Source of the DNA: Novosphingobium profundi
GTDB lineage: Bacteria > Pseudomonadota > Alphaproteobacteria > Sphingomonadales > Sphingomonadaceae
Length of the DNA: 64,000 nucleotides
Assembly: GCF_018491765.1 (NCBI RefSeq)
Contig: NZ_JABWCU010000013.1
Coordinates: forward strand, 124,001-188,000
Direction of reading: 5' to 3'
Shown: positions 50,523 to 59,465 of the stretch, piece after piece
Numbering within the stretch: position 1 is the stretch's first letter
Layout: every line of letters begins with the position of its first letter
Translations under genes and position numbers: made by a program
Notes under the pieces: model-generated
What the model was told of the DNA's origin: nothing
Databases searched by the model: none
Seen by the model: the letters and a program-made list of their open reading frames with translations, nothing else

Positions 50523-52214
50523 TCAGTGGTGCGCCGCCTCGTCGATGACCGGAAGGGTCTCGAACTGGTGGAACGGCGGCGGGCTGGTCAGCGTCCATTC
50601 GAGCGTCGTCGCGCCCTCGCCCCAGTAGTTGTCGCCAGCCTTGCGCCCGGCCAGGAAGGCGTAGGCGATGTTGACGAACCAGACGACCAGCGAGGCGGCC
50701 ATGACCATGTAGCCGATGGTGGCGATGTGGTTCCAGTAGGTGAAGGCCTCCGGATAGTCCGGGTAGCGACGCGGCATGCCCTGCATGCCCAGGAAGTGCA
50801 TCGGGAAGAAGATCATGTTCACGCCCACGAAGAAGATCGCGAAGTGCAGCAGGGCGAGGAACTCGGAGTGCATCTTCCCGCTCATCTTCGGGAACCAGTA
50901 GTAGAACCCGGCGAAGAGCGCGGTGACCGCACCAAGCGAGAGCACGTAGTGGAAGTGCGCGACCACGTAGTAGGTGTCGTGAAGGTTGTCGTCGATGCCG
51001 CCGTTGGCGAGCACCACGCCGGTCACGCCGCCCACGGTGAACAGGAAGATGAAGCCGATCGCCCAGACCATCGGCGACTTGAACTCCAGGCTGCCGCCCC
51101 ACATCGTGGCGATCCACGAGAAGATCTTTACGCCCGTCGGCACCGCGATGACCATGGTGGCGGCGGTGAAGTACATCTTGGTGTTCACCGAAAGCCCGGT
51201 CGCGTACATGTGGTGCGCCCAGACGATGAATCCGACGACGCCGATCGCGACCATCGCGTAGGCCATGCCGAGGTAGCCGAAGACCGGCTTCTTCGAGAAG
51301 GTCGAGATGATCTGCGAGATGATGCCGAAACCGGGCAGGATCATGATGTAGACTTCGGGGTGGCCGAAGAACCAGAACAGGTGCTGGTAGAGCACCGGAT
51401 CGCCGCCGCCTGCAGGGTCGAAGAAGGTCGTGCCGAAGTTGCGGTCGGTCAGCAACATGGTGATCGCCGCGGCCAGGACCGGCAGCGAGAGCAGCAGCAG
51501 GAACGCGGTGACCAGCACCGACCACACGAACAGCGGCATCTTGTGCAGCGTCATGCCCGGCGCGCGCATGTTGAAGATGGTGGTGATGAAGTTGATCGCG
51601 CCCATGATCGAGCCCGCGCCCGCGAGGTGCAGCGCGAAGATGCCGAAGTCGACCGCCGGCCCCGGCGAACCGTAAGTCGAGAGCGGGGCGTAGACCGTCC
51701 ACCCGGTGCCCGCACCAAGCCCGGTGCCACCCGGCACGAAGGCCGAGCACATCAGCGAGACGAAGCCCGCCACCGTCAGCCAGAACGAGATGTTGTTCAT
51801 GCGCGGGAAGGCCATGTCGGGCGCGCCGATCATGATCGGCACGAACCAGTTGCCGAAGCCGCCGATGATCGCGGGCATGACCATGAAGAAGACCATGATC
51901 AGGCCGTGCGCGGTGATGAGCACGTTCCAGGTGTGCAGCGTGGTGGTGAAATCGGGATTTTCGGCCCCGAACCACTTCGCGAACATGTCGAGGTACTGGA
52001 TGCCCGGCTCGGCGAGCTCGACGCGCATCATGCCCGAGAAGGCACCGCCGATGATCCCCGCGAAGATCGCGAAGATCAGGTACATCGTGCCGATGTCCTT
52101 GTGGTTGGTGGACATGAACCAGCGGGCGAAGAAGCCCGGATGTTCGTGCAAATGGTCGTGCCCGTGGCCGTGGTCCGAAACGTGGCCCTGGAACTGGTCT
52201 GCGGTGGTTGCCAT
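50523..52214 (-). CDS. ctaD: Cytochrome c oxidase subunit I
   Basis: A 563-residue catalytic subunit with twelve hydrophobic helices, bearing heme a and the heme a3/CuB centre. Ligand sites visible: LITAHGLIMVFF (low-spin His), the cross-linked His-Tyr in FFGHPEVYIMILPG, the CuB pair in WAHHMYATG, and HFHYVLSLGA (heme a3/heme a His). Its N-terminus has an extra His-rich stretch (HGHGHDHLHEH). The ATG at 52214 matches the family; the open frame upstream is shadow. Confidence 0.97.
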   Translation of the reverse strand: MATTADQFQGHVSDHGHGHDHLHEHPGFFARWFMSTNHKDIGTMYLIFAIFAGIIGGAFSGMMRVELAEPGIQYLDMFAKWFGAENPDFTTTLHTWNVLITAHGLIMVFFMVMPAIIGGFGNWFVPIMIGAPDMAFPRMNNISFWLTVAGFVSLMCSAFVPGGTGLGAGTGWTVYAPLSTYGSPGPAVDFGIFALHLAGAGSIMGAINFITTIFNMRAPGMTLHKMPLFVWSVLVTAFLLLLSLPVLAAAITMLLTDRNFGTTFFDPAGGGDPVLYQHLFWFFGHPEVYIMILPGFGIISQIISTFSKKPVFGYLGMAYAMVAIGVVGFIVWAHHMYATGLSVNTKMYFTAATMVIAVPTGVKIFSWIATMWGGSLEFKSPMVWAIGFIFLFTVGGVTGVVLANGGIDDNLHDTYYVVAHFHYVLSLGAVTALFAGFYYWFPKMSGKMHSEFLALLHFAIFFVGVNMIFFPMHFLGMQGMPRRYPDYPEAFTYWNHIATIGYMVMAASLVVWFVNIAYAFLAGRKAGDNYWGEGATTLEWTLTSPPPFHQFETLPVIDEAAHH

Positions 52215-52246
52215 CTTGGTAGCCTGTCCTTGCGTTCGCGGGGCCG

Positions 52247-53242
52247 TCAGCTGACGGCTTCGGTGGCGGCGGCCTCGGTCGCCTCGGCGGGGACCGTCTC
52301 GACTGCCGGCTCGGCGGCGGCGGGTTCGGCCGGAGCCTTCTGCCCGTCGATCACCGCACCCGCGTGGGTCAGCACCCACTGGTTGTACTTGTCGCGCGGC
52401 AGCGCCTCGAGCGCGATCGGCATATAGCCGTGCTTGGCCCCGCACAGCTCGGAGCACTGGCCGTAGTAGACGCCGGGCTTCTCGACGAAGAGCACCTTTT
52501 CGTTGATGCGGCCGGGCACCGCGTCAAGCTTGAACCAGAGCGAGGGCACCGCGAAGGAGTGGATCACGTCGGCTGCGGTGATCTGCAGGCGGATCGGTTC
52601 ACCCACCGGGACCACCAGGCGGTTGTCCACCTCAAGGTGCGAAGGGCCGTCCCAGGGCTCCGAGCCCACTTCGCGGGTGCCGGGGTTGACCACCGGCTGG
52701 CCGGGAATGTTGAGCATCGTGGAGACGACCTCGAAATCGCCATTATCGGGGTAGCCGTAAGTCCAGAACCACTGGTTTCCGGTGACCTTGATGGTCAGCG
52801 CGGACTTGGGTGCGGGCTTGTACTGCTTGGCGATGAGGTCGATCGAGGGGATCGCGATGCCGAGCAGGATAAACACCGGCAGGATCGTCCAGATGACTTC
52901 GATCGCGGTGTTGTGGCTGGTGCGCGAGGCGACCGGGTTGGCGCGGCGGTTGTAGCGCACCACTACCCAGACGAGCAGCGCGAGGACGAAGAGCGTGATC
53001 ACGGTGATGATCGGCATCAGGATGCCGTTGTGGATCCACAGGCCGTATTCGCCCAGGGGCGAGAACTGCTGCTGGAAGCCGAGCCCGCCTGCCGTCGGCA
53101 TGCCGACGCCCTCGACGGGCTTCATCGGCGTGTAGCTTCCCGTCTCCTGCGCGAGGGCGGGAACGGCGAAGACAGCGGATGCGGAAAAAATGCAGGCCCT
53201 TCCCCAAAGGCGTGCACGACGGGCGATATGGCCGGATATCAT
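52247..53242 (-). CDS. ctaC: Cytochrome c oxidase subunit II
   Basis: A 331-residue subunit with signal peptide, two transmembrane helices and a periplasmic cupredoxin domain that holds CuA. The CuA ligands lie in the C-terminal half: His in ADVIHSFAVPS and the motif GQCSELCGAKHGYM with two Cys, His and Met. A Glu/Ala-rich tail of about 35 residues follows the domain. It heads the operon with a promoter at 53340-53368. Confidence 0.97.
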   Translation of the reverse strand: MISGHIARRARLWGRACIFSASAVFAVPALAQETGSYTPMKPVEGVGMPTAGGLGFQQQFSPLGEYGLWIHNGILMPIITVITLFVLALLVWVVVRYNRRANPVASRTSHNTAIEVIWTILPVFILLGIAIPSIDLIAKQYKPAPKSALTIKVTGNQWFWTYGYPDNGDFEVVSTMLNIPGQPVVNPGTREVGSEPWDGPSHLEVDNRLVVPVGEPIRLQITAADVIHSFAVPSLWFKLDAVPGRINEKVLFVEKPGVYYGQCSELCGAKHGYMPIALEALPRDKYNQWVLTHAGAVIDGQKAPAEPAAAEPAVETVPAEATEAAATEAVS

Positions 53243-53339
53243 CGTTATAGCGCTTCCGTTTCTTTTATAAACGCACACGCGAATCGCCCCGCCTGCACGC
53301 TCCCCAAATGCGGAGGCTGTTGCCCCCCTTCCAAATCCG

Positions 53340-53368
53340 CCTATACGCGCGCTTGCTGCGCGTCTCAA
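53340..53368 (-). promoter_or_regulatory. Sigma70-type promoter of the cytochrome oxidase operon
   Basis: On the minus strand TTGAGA (53363-53368), 17-bp spacer, TATAGG (53340-53345), about 98 bp before ctaC. It lies in the 205-bp divergent gap shared with pyrE. Confidence 0.6.
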
Positions 53369-53397
53369 GCGCCACTAGGGAATTTTTGAGTTTGCGT

Positions 53398-53412
53398 GGT
53401 CCGTTACGGACC
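53398..53412 (+). promoter_or_regulatory. Small dyad before pyrE
   Basis: GGTCCG (53398-53403), TTA, CGGACC (53407-53412), located 35 bp before the pyrE ATG. It may be an operator or an mRNA hairpin; nothing identifies a ligand. Confidence 0.3.
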
Positions 53413-53447
53413 CGAACCGCCATTTTGATGAAAAGGATTTGACCGTC

Positions 53448-54032
53448 ATGCAGGAAGAAGAGGTCCTCGCGGAATTCCGCGCCAGCAAGGCGCTGCTGGA
53501 AGGGCATTTCCTCCTCTCCTCGGGCCGCCACAGCGCCCACTACCTGCAGTGCGCGCGCGTGCTCCAGAACCCGGACCGCGCCGGACGGCTCGCCGTCGCA
53601 CTTGCCGCGACGCTGCCCCACGATATCCGCAAGCAGATCCAGAAGGTCGTCTCGCCGGCCATGGGCGGCGTGATCATCGGCCAGGAAATGGGCCGCGCAC
53701 TGCAGGTCGATGCAATGTTCGTCGAGCGCCCCACCGGCACTTTCGAGCTGCGCCGCGGCTTCGAGCTCGATCCGGGCGACAAGGTGCTGATGGTCGAGGA
53801 CGTGGTCACCACCGGCAAGTCGAGCCGCGAGGCGATCAAGGCGATCGAGGACGCGGGCGGCGAAGTGATCGCGGCGGCCTCGCTGGTCGACCGTTCGGCG
53901 GGCGCGGTGGACCTCGGCGTTCCCTACTTCCCGCTCGTGGCGCTCAGCTTCCCGACGTACGCGCCCGACGAACTGCCCGCGGAGCTTGCCGCCACCCCCG
54001 CGATCAAGCCGGGCAGCCGCCAGCAGCCCTGA
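53448..54032 (+). CDS. pyrE: Orotate phosphoribosyltransferase
   Basis: Transfers PRPP to orotate, giving OMP, in pyrimidine synthesis. The 194-residue protein has the PRPP-binding motif VLMVEDVVTTGKSS near residue 113 and the family opening LLEGHFLLSSGRHSAHYLQC. ATG at 53448 is 10 nt after AAAAGGA; a TTG three codons earlier is too close to that site. First gene of the run to ruvX. Confidence 0.96.
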   Translation: MQEEEVLAEFRASKALLEGHFLLSSGRHSAHYLQCARVLQNPDRAGRLAVALAATLPHDIRKQIQKVVSPAMGGVIIGQEMGRALQVDAMFVERPTGTFELRRGFELDPGDKVLMVEDVVTTGKSSREAIKAIEDAGGEVIAAASLVDRSAGAVDLGVPYFPLVALSFPTYAPDELPAELAATPAIKPGSRQQP

Positions 54033-54063
54033 TCCCGCTCCCCCAGTCCGAGGTCTGCCTCCC

Positions 54064-54807
54064 GTGTCCAGTGTCCTAGTTCCCCAGCATTTGCGCCTCG
54101 GCGTGAACATCGACCACGTCGCCACCATCCGCAACGCGCGCGGCGGGCTCCATCCTGATCCCGCGCGCGCCGCGCGGATCGTGGCGCAGGCGGGCGGCGA
54201 CGGGATCACCGTGCACTTGCGCGAGGATCGCCGCCACATTCTCGACGGTGACATCCAGCGCGTCCAGGACGCGACCGGCTTGCCGGTCAACCTCGAGATG
54301 GCCGCGACCGAGGAAATGCTGGCGATCGCGCTCAAGCACCGTCCGCACGCGGCCTGCATCGTGCCCGAGCGGCGCGAAGAGCGCACCACCGAAGGCGGGC
54401 TCGACGCGGCGGGCCTCCACAACCAGCTGGCCCCGATCGTCGGACGCCTCACCGAGGCGGGGGTGCGCGTCAGCCTGTTCATCGGTCCCGAGCCGCACCA
54501 GATCGCGGCGGCGATGAAGCTGGGCGCGCCGGTGGTGGAGCTGCACACCGGCGAATACGCGCACGCCCAAGGCGAACAGGTAGCGAGCGAGCTGCGCCGG
54601 ATCACCGACATGGCCGCGCTCGCCGCCAAGAACGGGATCGAGCCGCACGCCGGGCACGGCCTTACGTACGAGAACGTCCAGCCGATCGCGGCCATCCCCC
54701 AGATCGCCGAGCTCAACATCGGCCACTACCTCATCGGCGAGGCGATCTTCACCGGCCTCGAGGCAAGCATCCGCCAGATGCGCGCGTTGATGGATGAGGT
54801 GCGGTGA
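54064..54807 (+). CDS. pdxJ: Pyridoxine 5'-phosphate synthase
   Basis: Joins 1-deoxyxylulose 5-phosphate and 3-amino-1-hydroxyacetone phosphate to PNP in the DXP-dependent vitamin B6 pathway. The 247-residue TIM barrel opens LRLGVNIDHVATIRNARGG and has HLREDRRHI, EMAATEEM and HAGHGLTYEN. GTG start at 54064 with GAGG 10 nt upstream; the longer ORF starts inside pyrE. Its stop overlaps the next GTG start. Confidence 0.95.
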   Translation: MSSVLVPQHLRLGVNIDHVATIRNARGGLHPDPARAARIVAQAGGDGITVHLREDRRHILDGDIQRVQDATGLPVNLEMAATEEMLAIALKHRPHAACIVPERREERTTEGGLDAAGLHNQLAPIVGRLTEAGVRVSLFIGPEPHQIAAAMKLGAPVVELHTGEYAHAQGEQVASELRRITDMAALAAKNGIEPHAGHGLTYENVQPIAAIPQIAELNIGHYLIGEAIFTGLEASIRQMRALMDEVR

Positions 54808-55058
54808 GCACCCGGCACCCCGATCTCGATCTCCTGCGCCGGCGTATCCGGCGCGTGTGCCTCGTGATCGTGCCGCTCGTCGCCTGCGCGATGACCGCGC
54901 TCGCCCTGTGGAACGACGCCAGGGCCGGGCGCCCCTTCGAACCCCACCCGATCTTCTCGGGGCTGGGCATGGTCGGCTGGGGCTTCGCCGTCTTCGTGCT
55001 TTCGGGCCCGGTGCTCACCCTCGTCGCACGGCTGCGCGAGAGGAGGAACGGACGATGA
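54804..55058 (+). CDS. Small two-helix membrane protein
   Basis: An 84-residue protein with two hydrophobic helices (VCLVIVPLVACAMTALALW and MVGWGFAVFVLSGPVLTLVA) flanked by Arg-rich ends. It starts with GTG overlapping the pdxJ stop and ends overlapping the acpS ATG, so it is translationally coupled to both. No family recognised. Confidence 0.65.
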   Translation: MSTRHPDLDLLRRRIRRVCLVIVPLVACAMTALALWNDARAGRPFEPHPIFSGLGMVGWGFAVFVLSGPVLTLVARLRERRNGR

Positions 55059-55513
55059 TCGTCGGTCTGGGGTCGGACTTGTGCAACATCGAGCGGATCG
55101 CCCATTCGCTCGAAACCTATGGCGAGCGCTTCCTCAACCGCGTCTTCACCGAGACCGAACGCGCCAAGGCCGCGCGCCGGCCGCACACCGTCGCGGGCAC
55201 TCTGGCCAAGCGCTTCGCGGCCAAGGAAGCCTTTTCCAAGGCAGTCGGAACCGGGTTCAAGGCCGGGGTGTTCATGAAGGACATCGGCGTCGTCAACGCC
55301 CCCTCCGGCGCCCCCACGCTGGCGCTGACAGGCGGCGCGAAGGCGCGGCTCGAGGCGCTGACACCGCCCGGTCACGAAGCCGTGGTTCACCTCACGCTCA
55401 CCGACGATCACCCATGGGCCCAGGCCTTCGTCGTGATCGAAGCCCGTCCCGTCGCGCCCGCCACAAGTCCCGACACGAACCCCGGCTCAAGCCCCGTCTC
55501 AAGCCCCGAGTAG
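55055..55513 (+). CDS. acpS: Holo-[acyl-carrier-protein] synthase
   Basis: Transfers phosphopantetheine from CoA to acyl carrier protein. The 152-residue protein has the AcpS motifs MIVGLGSDLCNIERI and AKRFAAKEAFSKAVGTG; the metal Asp and Glu are in place. A Ser/Pro-rich tail of about 18 residues follows the normal end (after VVIEARP). AGGAGG precedes the start, which overlaps the previous stop. Confidence 0.95.
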   Translation: MIVGLGSDLCNIERIAHSLETYGERFLNRVFTETERAKAARRPHTVAGTLAKRFAAKEAFSKAVGTGFKAGVFMKDIGVVNAPSGAPTLALTGGAKARLEALTPPGHEAVVHLTLTDDHPWAQAFVVIEARPVAPATSPDTNPGSSPVSSPE

Positions 55514-55530
55514 ACTTCTTGCCCCAGACC

Positions 55531-56448
55531 ATGACCGATACCCCCTCTTCGCCCGCCGCCCCCAGGACCGAAACGCCTGAAGAGGAAGGCAAGGTCGACT
55601 GGTGGCGCGAGGTGCGCGGCCTGGTGCTGATGCTGGTCGGCGTGCTGGCGTTCCATTCGTTCATCGCCAAGCCGTTCTACATCCCCTCGATCTCGATGAT
55701 GCCCAACCTGCTGGTGGGCGACCGGCTGGTGGTCTCCAAGTACGCCTACGGCTGGAACTGGTCCTCGATCAGCTTCCACGCCCTGCCCCGTTCCGATTGG
55801 CGGCTGCTGGGCAAGACGCCCGAATATGGCGACATCGTCATCGTCGTGCCGGGCAACCGCAAGGAAGACCTCATCAAGCGCGTCGTCGCCCGGCCCGGCG
55901 ACCGCATCGCGGTGATCGACGGGCGCATCCGCCTCAATGGCCGCTTCATCCCGCGCGAGGTCGTGCCCCCCACGCCGATCGCGGCCGACCCCCAGCTCCA
56001 GTGCGACGGGCAGGAACAGGGCCATTGCTACGACGGCTGGGAGGATTTCCGCGCCCGCCTGCCTTCGGGCCGGATCGTCTACGAAATGCCGACCTACCGC
56101 GAAACCTTGCCCAACGGCGCGCGTTACAACGTGATCGACTACATGAACCAGCGCCTCGACAACTTCCCGGAGATCCAAGTGCCCGAAGGCCACGTCTTCC
56201 TGATGGGCGACGACCGCGACCGGTCGGCCGACAGCCGCGCCCCCTTCGAAAACTGGGGGGGCGTCGCCGGTGGCGGGCTCGGCGGGCCGGTGCCGCTCTC
56301 GGACATCGGCGGGCGCGCCGAGTTCATCACGTTCTCGCTCGACGGCACCCAGACCTGGAACCCGCTGACCTGGTGGAGCGCGCTTCGCGAGGGTCGCGCC
56401 TTCACCAGCCTGCGCCCGCCGATCGAGGCGAGCCCGACCGCGCCGTGA
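55531..56448 (+). CDS. lepB: Signal peptidase I
   Basis: Membrane protease that removes signal peptides after Sec or Tat export. The 305-residue protein has one N-terminal membrane helix, catalytic Ser in SISMMPNL near residue 57 and general-base Lys in LIKRVVARPGDR; the later GDDRDRSADSR is the family's box E. Start is MTDTPSSP at 55531 without a strong ribosome site. Its end overlaps the GTG of the next gene. Confidence 0.95.
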   Translation: MTDTPSSPAAPRTETPEEEGKVDWWREVRGLVLMLVGVLAFHSFIAKPFYIPSISMMPNLLVGDRLVVSKYAYGWNWSSISFHALPRSDWRLLGKTPEYGDIVIVVPGNRKEDLIKRVVARPGDRIAVIDGRIRLNGRFIPREVVPPTPIAADPQLQCDGQEQGHCYDGWEDFRARLPSGRIVYEMPTYRETLPNGARYNVIDYMNQRLDNFPEIQVPEGHVFLMGDDRDRSADSRAPFENWGGVAGGGLGGPVPLSDIGGRAEFITFSLDGTQTWNPLTWWSALREGRAFTSLRPPIEASPTAP

Positions 56449-57602
56449 CCCGCGACGCGGGGAGACCGCCCGAACCGGCCGTTCCCGCCGCGACCGAGGC
56501 ACCTGCCCTCGCGCCCGCCGAGGCAGCCGCGATTGCCAACGGACATCACCCGCTCGCGCCGCGCGTCCACCGCGTCGGCCCCACCGACATCACCGACCCA
56601 CTGATCCGCAGCGAGGCGCGCAAGGCCTTCGTGTGGATCGGCATGCTGCTGTTCTTCGCGCTGGCGGTGTTCCTTTCGCAATCGCTGCTGGTGATCTTCG
56701 GGGGCATCGTCTTCGGCGCGCTGCTCGACGGCGGCGCGCGGCTGCTGCGGCGCGTGGTGCCGCTGGGACGAAGCTGGTGCGTGTGCATCGTGCTGGCCCT
56801 CGCGCTGCTGGCCGTCGCCTGGGTGGCGCGCTTTGCGGGCAGCCAGATCGCGGTCCAGGCGGCCGAGCTGCCCGCGACCATCGAGGGCCAGTACCATGTC
56901 GCGCTCGCGTGGCTGCGCGACCACGGCATCAACGTCACCGCGGTCGACCTGCGCTCGATCGCGCGCGAGGCGATGGGCGGCATCAGCCAGGTGACGGCGG
57001 TCGTCGGCGGGTTGCTCGGCGCCTTCGCGACGCTGTTCCTGATCCTGGTGCTGGGCATCTACTTCGCGCTCGAGCCACGCCTCTACCGCCGGGGCGTTGC
57101 CTGGATGCTGCCGGGAGACCGGCGCGACCACTTCGAGGGCACCGCGCAGGCAATGGGCGCGGCGCTGCGCCGACTGCTCTTCGGGCGGGTCATCGGGATG
57201 ACGCTGGAGGGCCTGTTCACCTGGATTCTGCTCCAGACCTACGGGGTGCCGATGGCCGCGCTGCTCGGCCTGATCACCGCGCTACTGGCCTTCCTGCCCA
57301 ACATCGGCGCACCGATCTCGGGCGCGATCATGATCCTCGTCGGCTTCTCGGGCGGGATGGAGATGGGGCTCTATACGCTCTTCGTCTACGTTCTGATCCA
57401 CCTCTTCGACGGCTATCTCATCGTGCCGATGATCGCGCGCAAGACGGTGGACCTGCCGCCTGCGCTCGTGCTCGCCGCGCAGCTGATCATGGGCGTCCTG
57501 TTCGGCATCCTGGGCCTTGCCCTCGCCGACCCGCTGGTCGCCATGATCAAGATCTGGCTCGAGCGCGAGGCCGCGCGCAACCGCCCCGTGCCCCCCGCCT
57601 GA
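56445..57602 (+). CDS. AI-2E-family transporter (PerM-like)
   Basis: A 385-residue polytopic membrane protein of the UPF0118/AI-2E family. After a soluble Pro/Ala-rich N-terminus of about 65 residues, helices include VWIGMLLFFALAVFLSQSLL and the typical FLPNIGAPISGAIM and DGYLIVPMIARKTVDLPP segments. Members export AI-2, ions or other solutes; the substrate is not deducible. GTG start overlaps the lepB stop. Confidence 0.85.
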   Translation: MTRDAGRPPEPAVPAATEAPALAPAEAAAIANGHHPLAPRVHRVGPTDITDPLIRSEARKAFVWIGMLLFFALAVFLSQSLLVIFGGIVFGALLDGGARLLRRVVPLGRSWCVCIVLALALLAVAWVARFAGSQIAVQAAELPATIEGQYHVALAWLRDHGINVTAVDLRSIAREAMGGISQVTAVVGGLLGAFATLFLILVLGIYFALEPRLYRRGVAWMLPGDRRDHFEGTAQAMGAALRRLLFGRVIGMTLEGLFTWILLQTYGVPMAALLGLITALLAFLPNIGAPISGAIMILVGFSGGMEMGLYTLFVYVLIHLFDGYLIVPMIARKTVDLPPALVLAAQLIMGVLFGILGLALADPLVAMIKIWLEREAARNRPVPPA

Positions 57603-57673
57603 CTCAACTGAGCTGGCCACCGCCTGCGCTCAAAGCTTGACCGCGCCCGAGCGGCGCGCAAGAGGATAACGCC

Positions 57674-58837
57674 ATGGCCCGCAAGTTCCTCTACGTCGTC
57701 GCCGTCCTCCTCGTGCTCTTCGTGGCCGCGCGCCTCGCGCTCACGTTCTGGGCCGACGAGCTGACCGAGTTCACCTTCGTGCCCGCGGGCACGTTCGAGA
57801 CACAGGCGCCCATGGCGCAAGGTGCCTGGGACAAGCCCGAGATGTGGATCGCGCGCCCCGGGCTTGCGAACGATCCTGCGCGCTGGCTGCCCAAGGGGGC
57901 GACAAAGGCGCCCGCCGGCTCGGCGCGCGCGGCGGTGTTCTTCGTCCACCCCACCAGCTACATGACCAAGGCGCACTGGAACGCCCCGCTCGACGACGCG
58001 GAGGCCAACGCCCGCGCCGCGCTGTTCACCCAGGCCATGGCCAGCGCCTTCACTGCCGCGGGCGACGTCTGGGCCCCGCGCTACCGCCAGGCCACCATCG
58101 GCGCCTTCTTCACCGAGCGCCCCGAGGCACAGCAGGCGCTCGACCTTGCCTATGGGGACGTGACGCAGGCCTTCGACACGTTCCTCAAGGCCAATCCCGA
58201 GGGACCGGTGATCCTTGTCGGGCACAGCCAGGGCGCGTTGCTGATGCGCCGCCTGCTGCGCGACCGCGTCGCGGGTACGCCGCTCGCCGCGCGCATCGCG
58301 GCGGTTTACATGCCCGGCTGGCCGGTCTCGCTCGCGCACGACCTGCCCAGGATGGGCCTGCCGCCCTGCACCAGCGACAACCAGGCCGGCTGCGTGCTCT
58401 CCTGGCTCTCCGTCGCCGATCCCGCCGACACCGGCGCGCTGCTCAAGGGCTATGCGCGCCAGAAGGGCCTCGACGGCGCGGCGCTCGCCGGCAGCCCGTT
58501 CCTGTGCACCAACCCGCTGACCGGATCGCAAGGCGCCTCGGCGGACGCCAGCGGCAACACCGGCACGCTCGTCCCCGACTTCGCGAACAAGACCGGCACG
58601 CTCGTCGCGCAGGCCGTTCCCGCCGCCTGCGAACTCGACGGCTTCCTCCACATCGGTCCACCGCCCAAGCTCGACATGGGCGACTACGTGCTGCCGGGGA
58701 ACAACTACCACGTCTACGACATCACCCTGTTCTGGGAAAACCTGCGCGCCGATGCCCGCAAGCGGCTGACCGCGTGGATCGCGCAGCAGGACGCCGCACC
58801 CGAACAGAGCGTGCCCAACGTGAAGCCCGCGCCGTGA
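57674..58837 (+). CDS. DUF3089 alpha/beta hydrolase-like protein
   Basis: A 387-residue protein with an N-terminal membrane/signal helix (FLYVVAVLLVLFVAARLALTF), so it is anchored or secreted. The DUF3089 pattern VFFVHPTSYMTKAHWNAP and a nucleophile elbow VGHSQG near residue 177 point to an alpha/beta hydrolase; the late His lies in NNYHVYD. Substrate unknown. AGAGGA precedes the ATG. Its stop overlaps the ruvX start. Confidence 0.85.
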   Translation: MARKFLYVVAVLLVLFVAARLALTFWADELTEFTFVPAGTFETQAPMAQGAWDKPEMWIARPGLANDPARWLPKGATKAPAGSARAAVFFVHPTSYMTKAHWNAPLDDAEANARAALFTQAMASAFTAAGDVWAPRYRQATIGAFFTERPEAQQALDLAYGDVTQAFDTFLKANPEGPVILVGHSQGALLMRRLLRDRVAGTPLAARIAAVYMPGWPVSLAHDLPRMGLPPCTSDNQAGCVLSWLSVADPADTGALLKGYARQKGLDGAALAGSPFLCTNPLTGSQGASADASGNTGTLVPDFANKTGTLVAQAVPAACELDGFLHIGPPPKLDMGDYVLPGNNYHVYDITLFWENLRADARKRLTAWIAQQDAAPEQSVPNVKPAP

Positions 58838-59316
58838 GCGACCCCCTCGGCGTCACCACCAGCGTCCTCGACTTTCGGGGCGCGCTGCCCGATGCGGGCG
58901 CGCTGCTCGGGCTGGATCTGGGCACGCAGACCATCGGCACCGCCTTTTGCGACGCGGGCTGGCGCTTTGCCTCGCCGGGCAAGACGCTGAAGCGCGGCAA
59001 GTTCGGGGCGGACAGGGCGGCGCTGACGGAGCTGATCGCAGAGCGCTCGATCAAGGGCATCGTCATCGGCCTGCCGCTCAACATGGACGGCACCGAAGGC
59101 CCGCGCTCGCAATCGAGCCGGGCCTATGCCCGCAACCTCGCCGCGCTCGGCCTGCCGATCCTGCTGTGGGACGAGCGCTGGTCGACGATGGGCGCCGAAC
59201 GGGGCCTGCTCGACCAGGACATGAGCCGCGCCAAGCGCAAGGAACGCATCGACAGCGCGGCGGCCGCCGTGATCCTCCAAGCCGCCATCGACGGGCTTGC
59301 GGGGGGGATGTTCTAA
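58834..59316 (+). CDS. ruvX: Putative Holliday junction resolvase RuvX (YqgF)
   Basis: A 160-residue RNase H-fold protein, essential in many bacteria, active on Holliday junctions and in rRNA 5'-end maturation. LLGLDLGTQTIGTAFCDAG provides the first catalytic Asp, GIVIGLPLNMDG the Glu/Asp strand region, and LLWDERWSTMGAE plus KERIDSAAAAVIL the rest. GTG start overlaps the upstream stop (GTGA). Confidence 0.92.
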   Translation: MSDPLGVTTSVLDFRGALPDAGALLGLDLGTQTIGTAFCDAGWRFASPGKTLKRGKFGADRAALTELIAERSIKGIVIGLPLNMDGTEGPRSQSSRAYARNLAALGLPILLWDERWSTMGAERGLLDQDMSRAKRKERIDSAAAAVILQAAIDGLAGGMF

Positions 59317-59465
59317 CCCGGCACGTTTGCACGCCCCTCCTCGCGCCCGCCCGGGGACGGCCAAGGGAAATTGTTAACGGTCGTGGGATTAAGATAGAGC
59401 CGTTCGGAAAATTGTCAGGAACTTGCGCGTAACGACGCCATCGCGACGCGAGTTTGGATTTTTCA

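Noticed and set aside
54804..55058. Treating the two-helix gene as part of pdxJ or acpS
   Set aside because: It has its own frame with start and stop overlaps on both sides, so it is a separate coupled gene.
59371..59390. CtrA-like TTAA...TTAA site before the CAP-domain gene
   Set aside because: Spacing between the half sites is 11 bp, not the 7 bp of the CtrA consensus.
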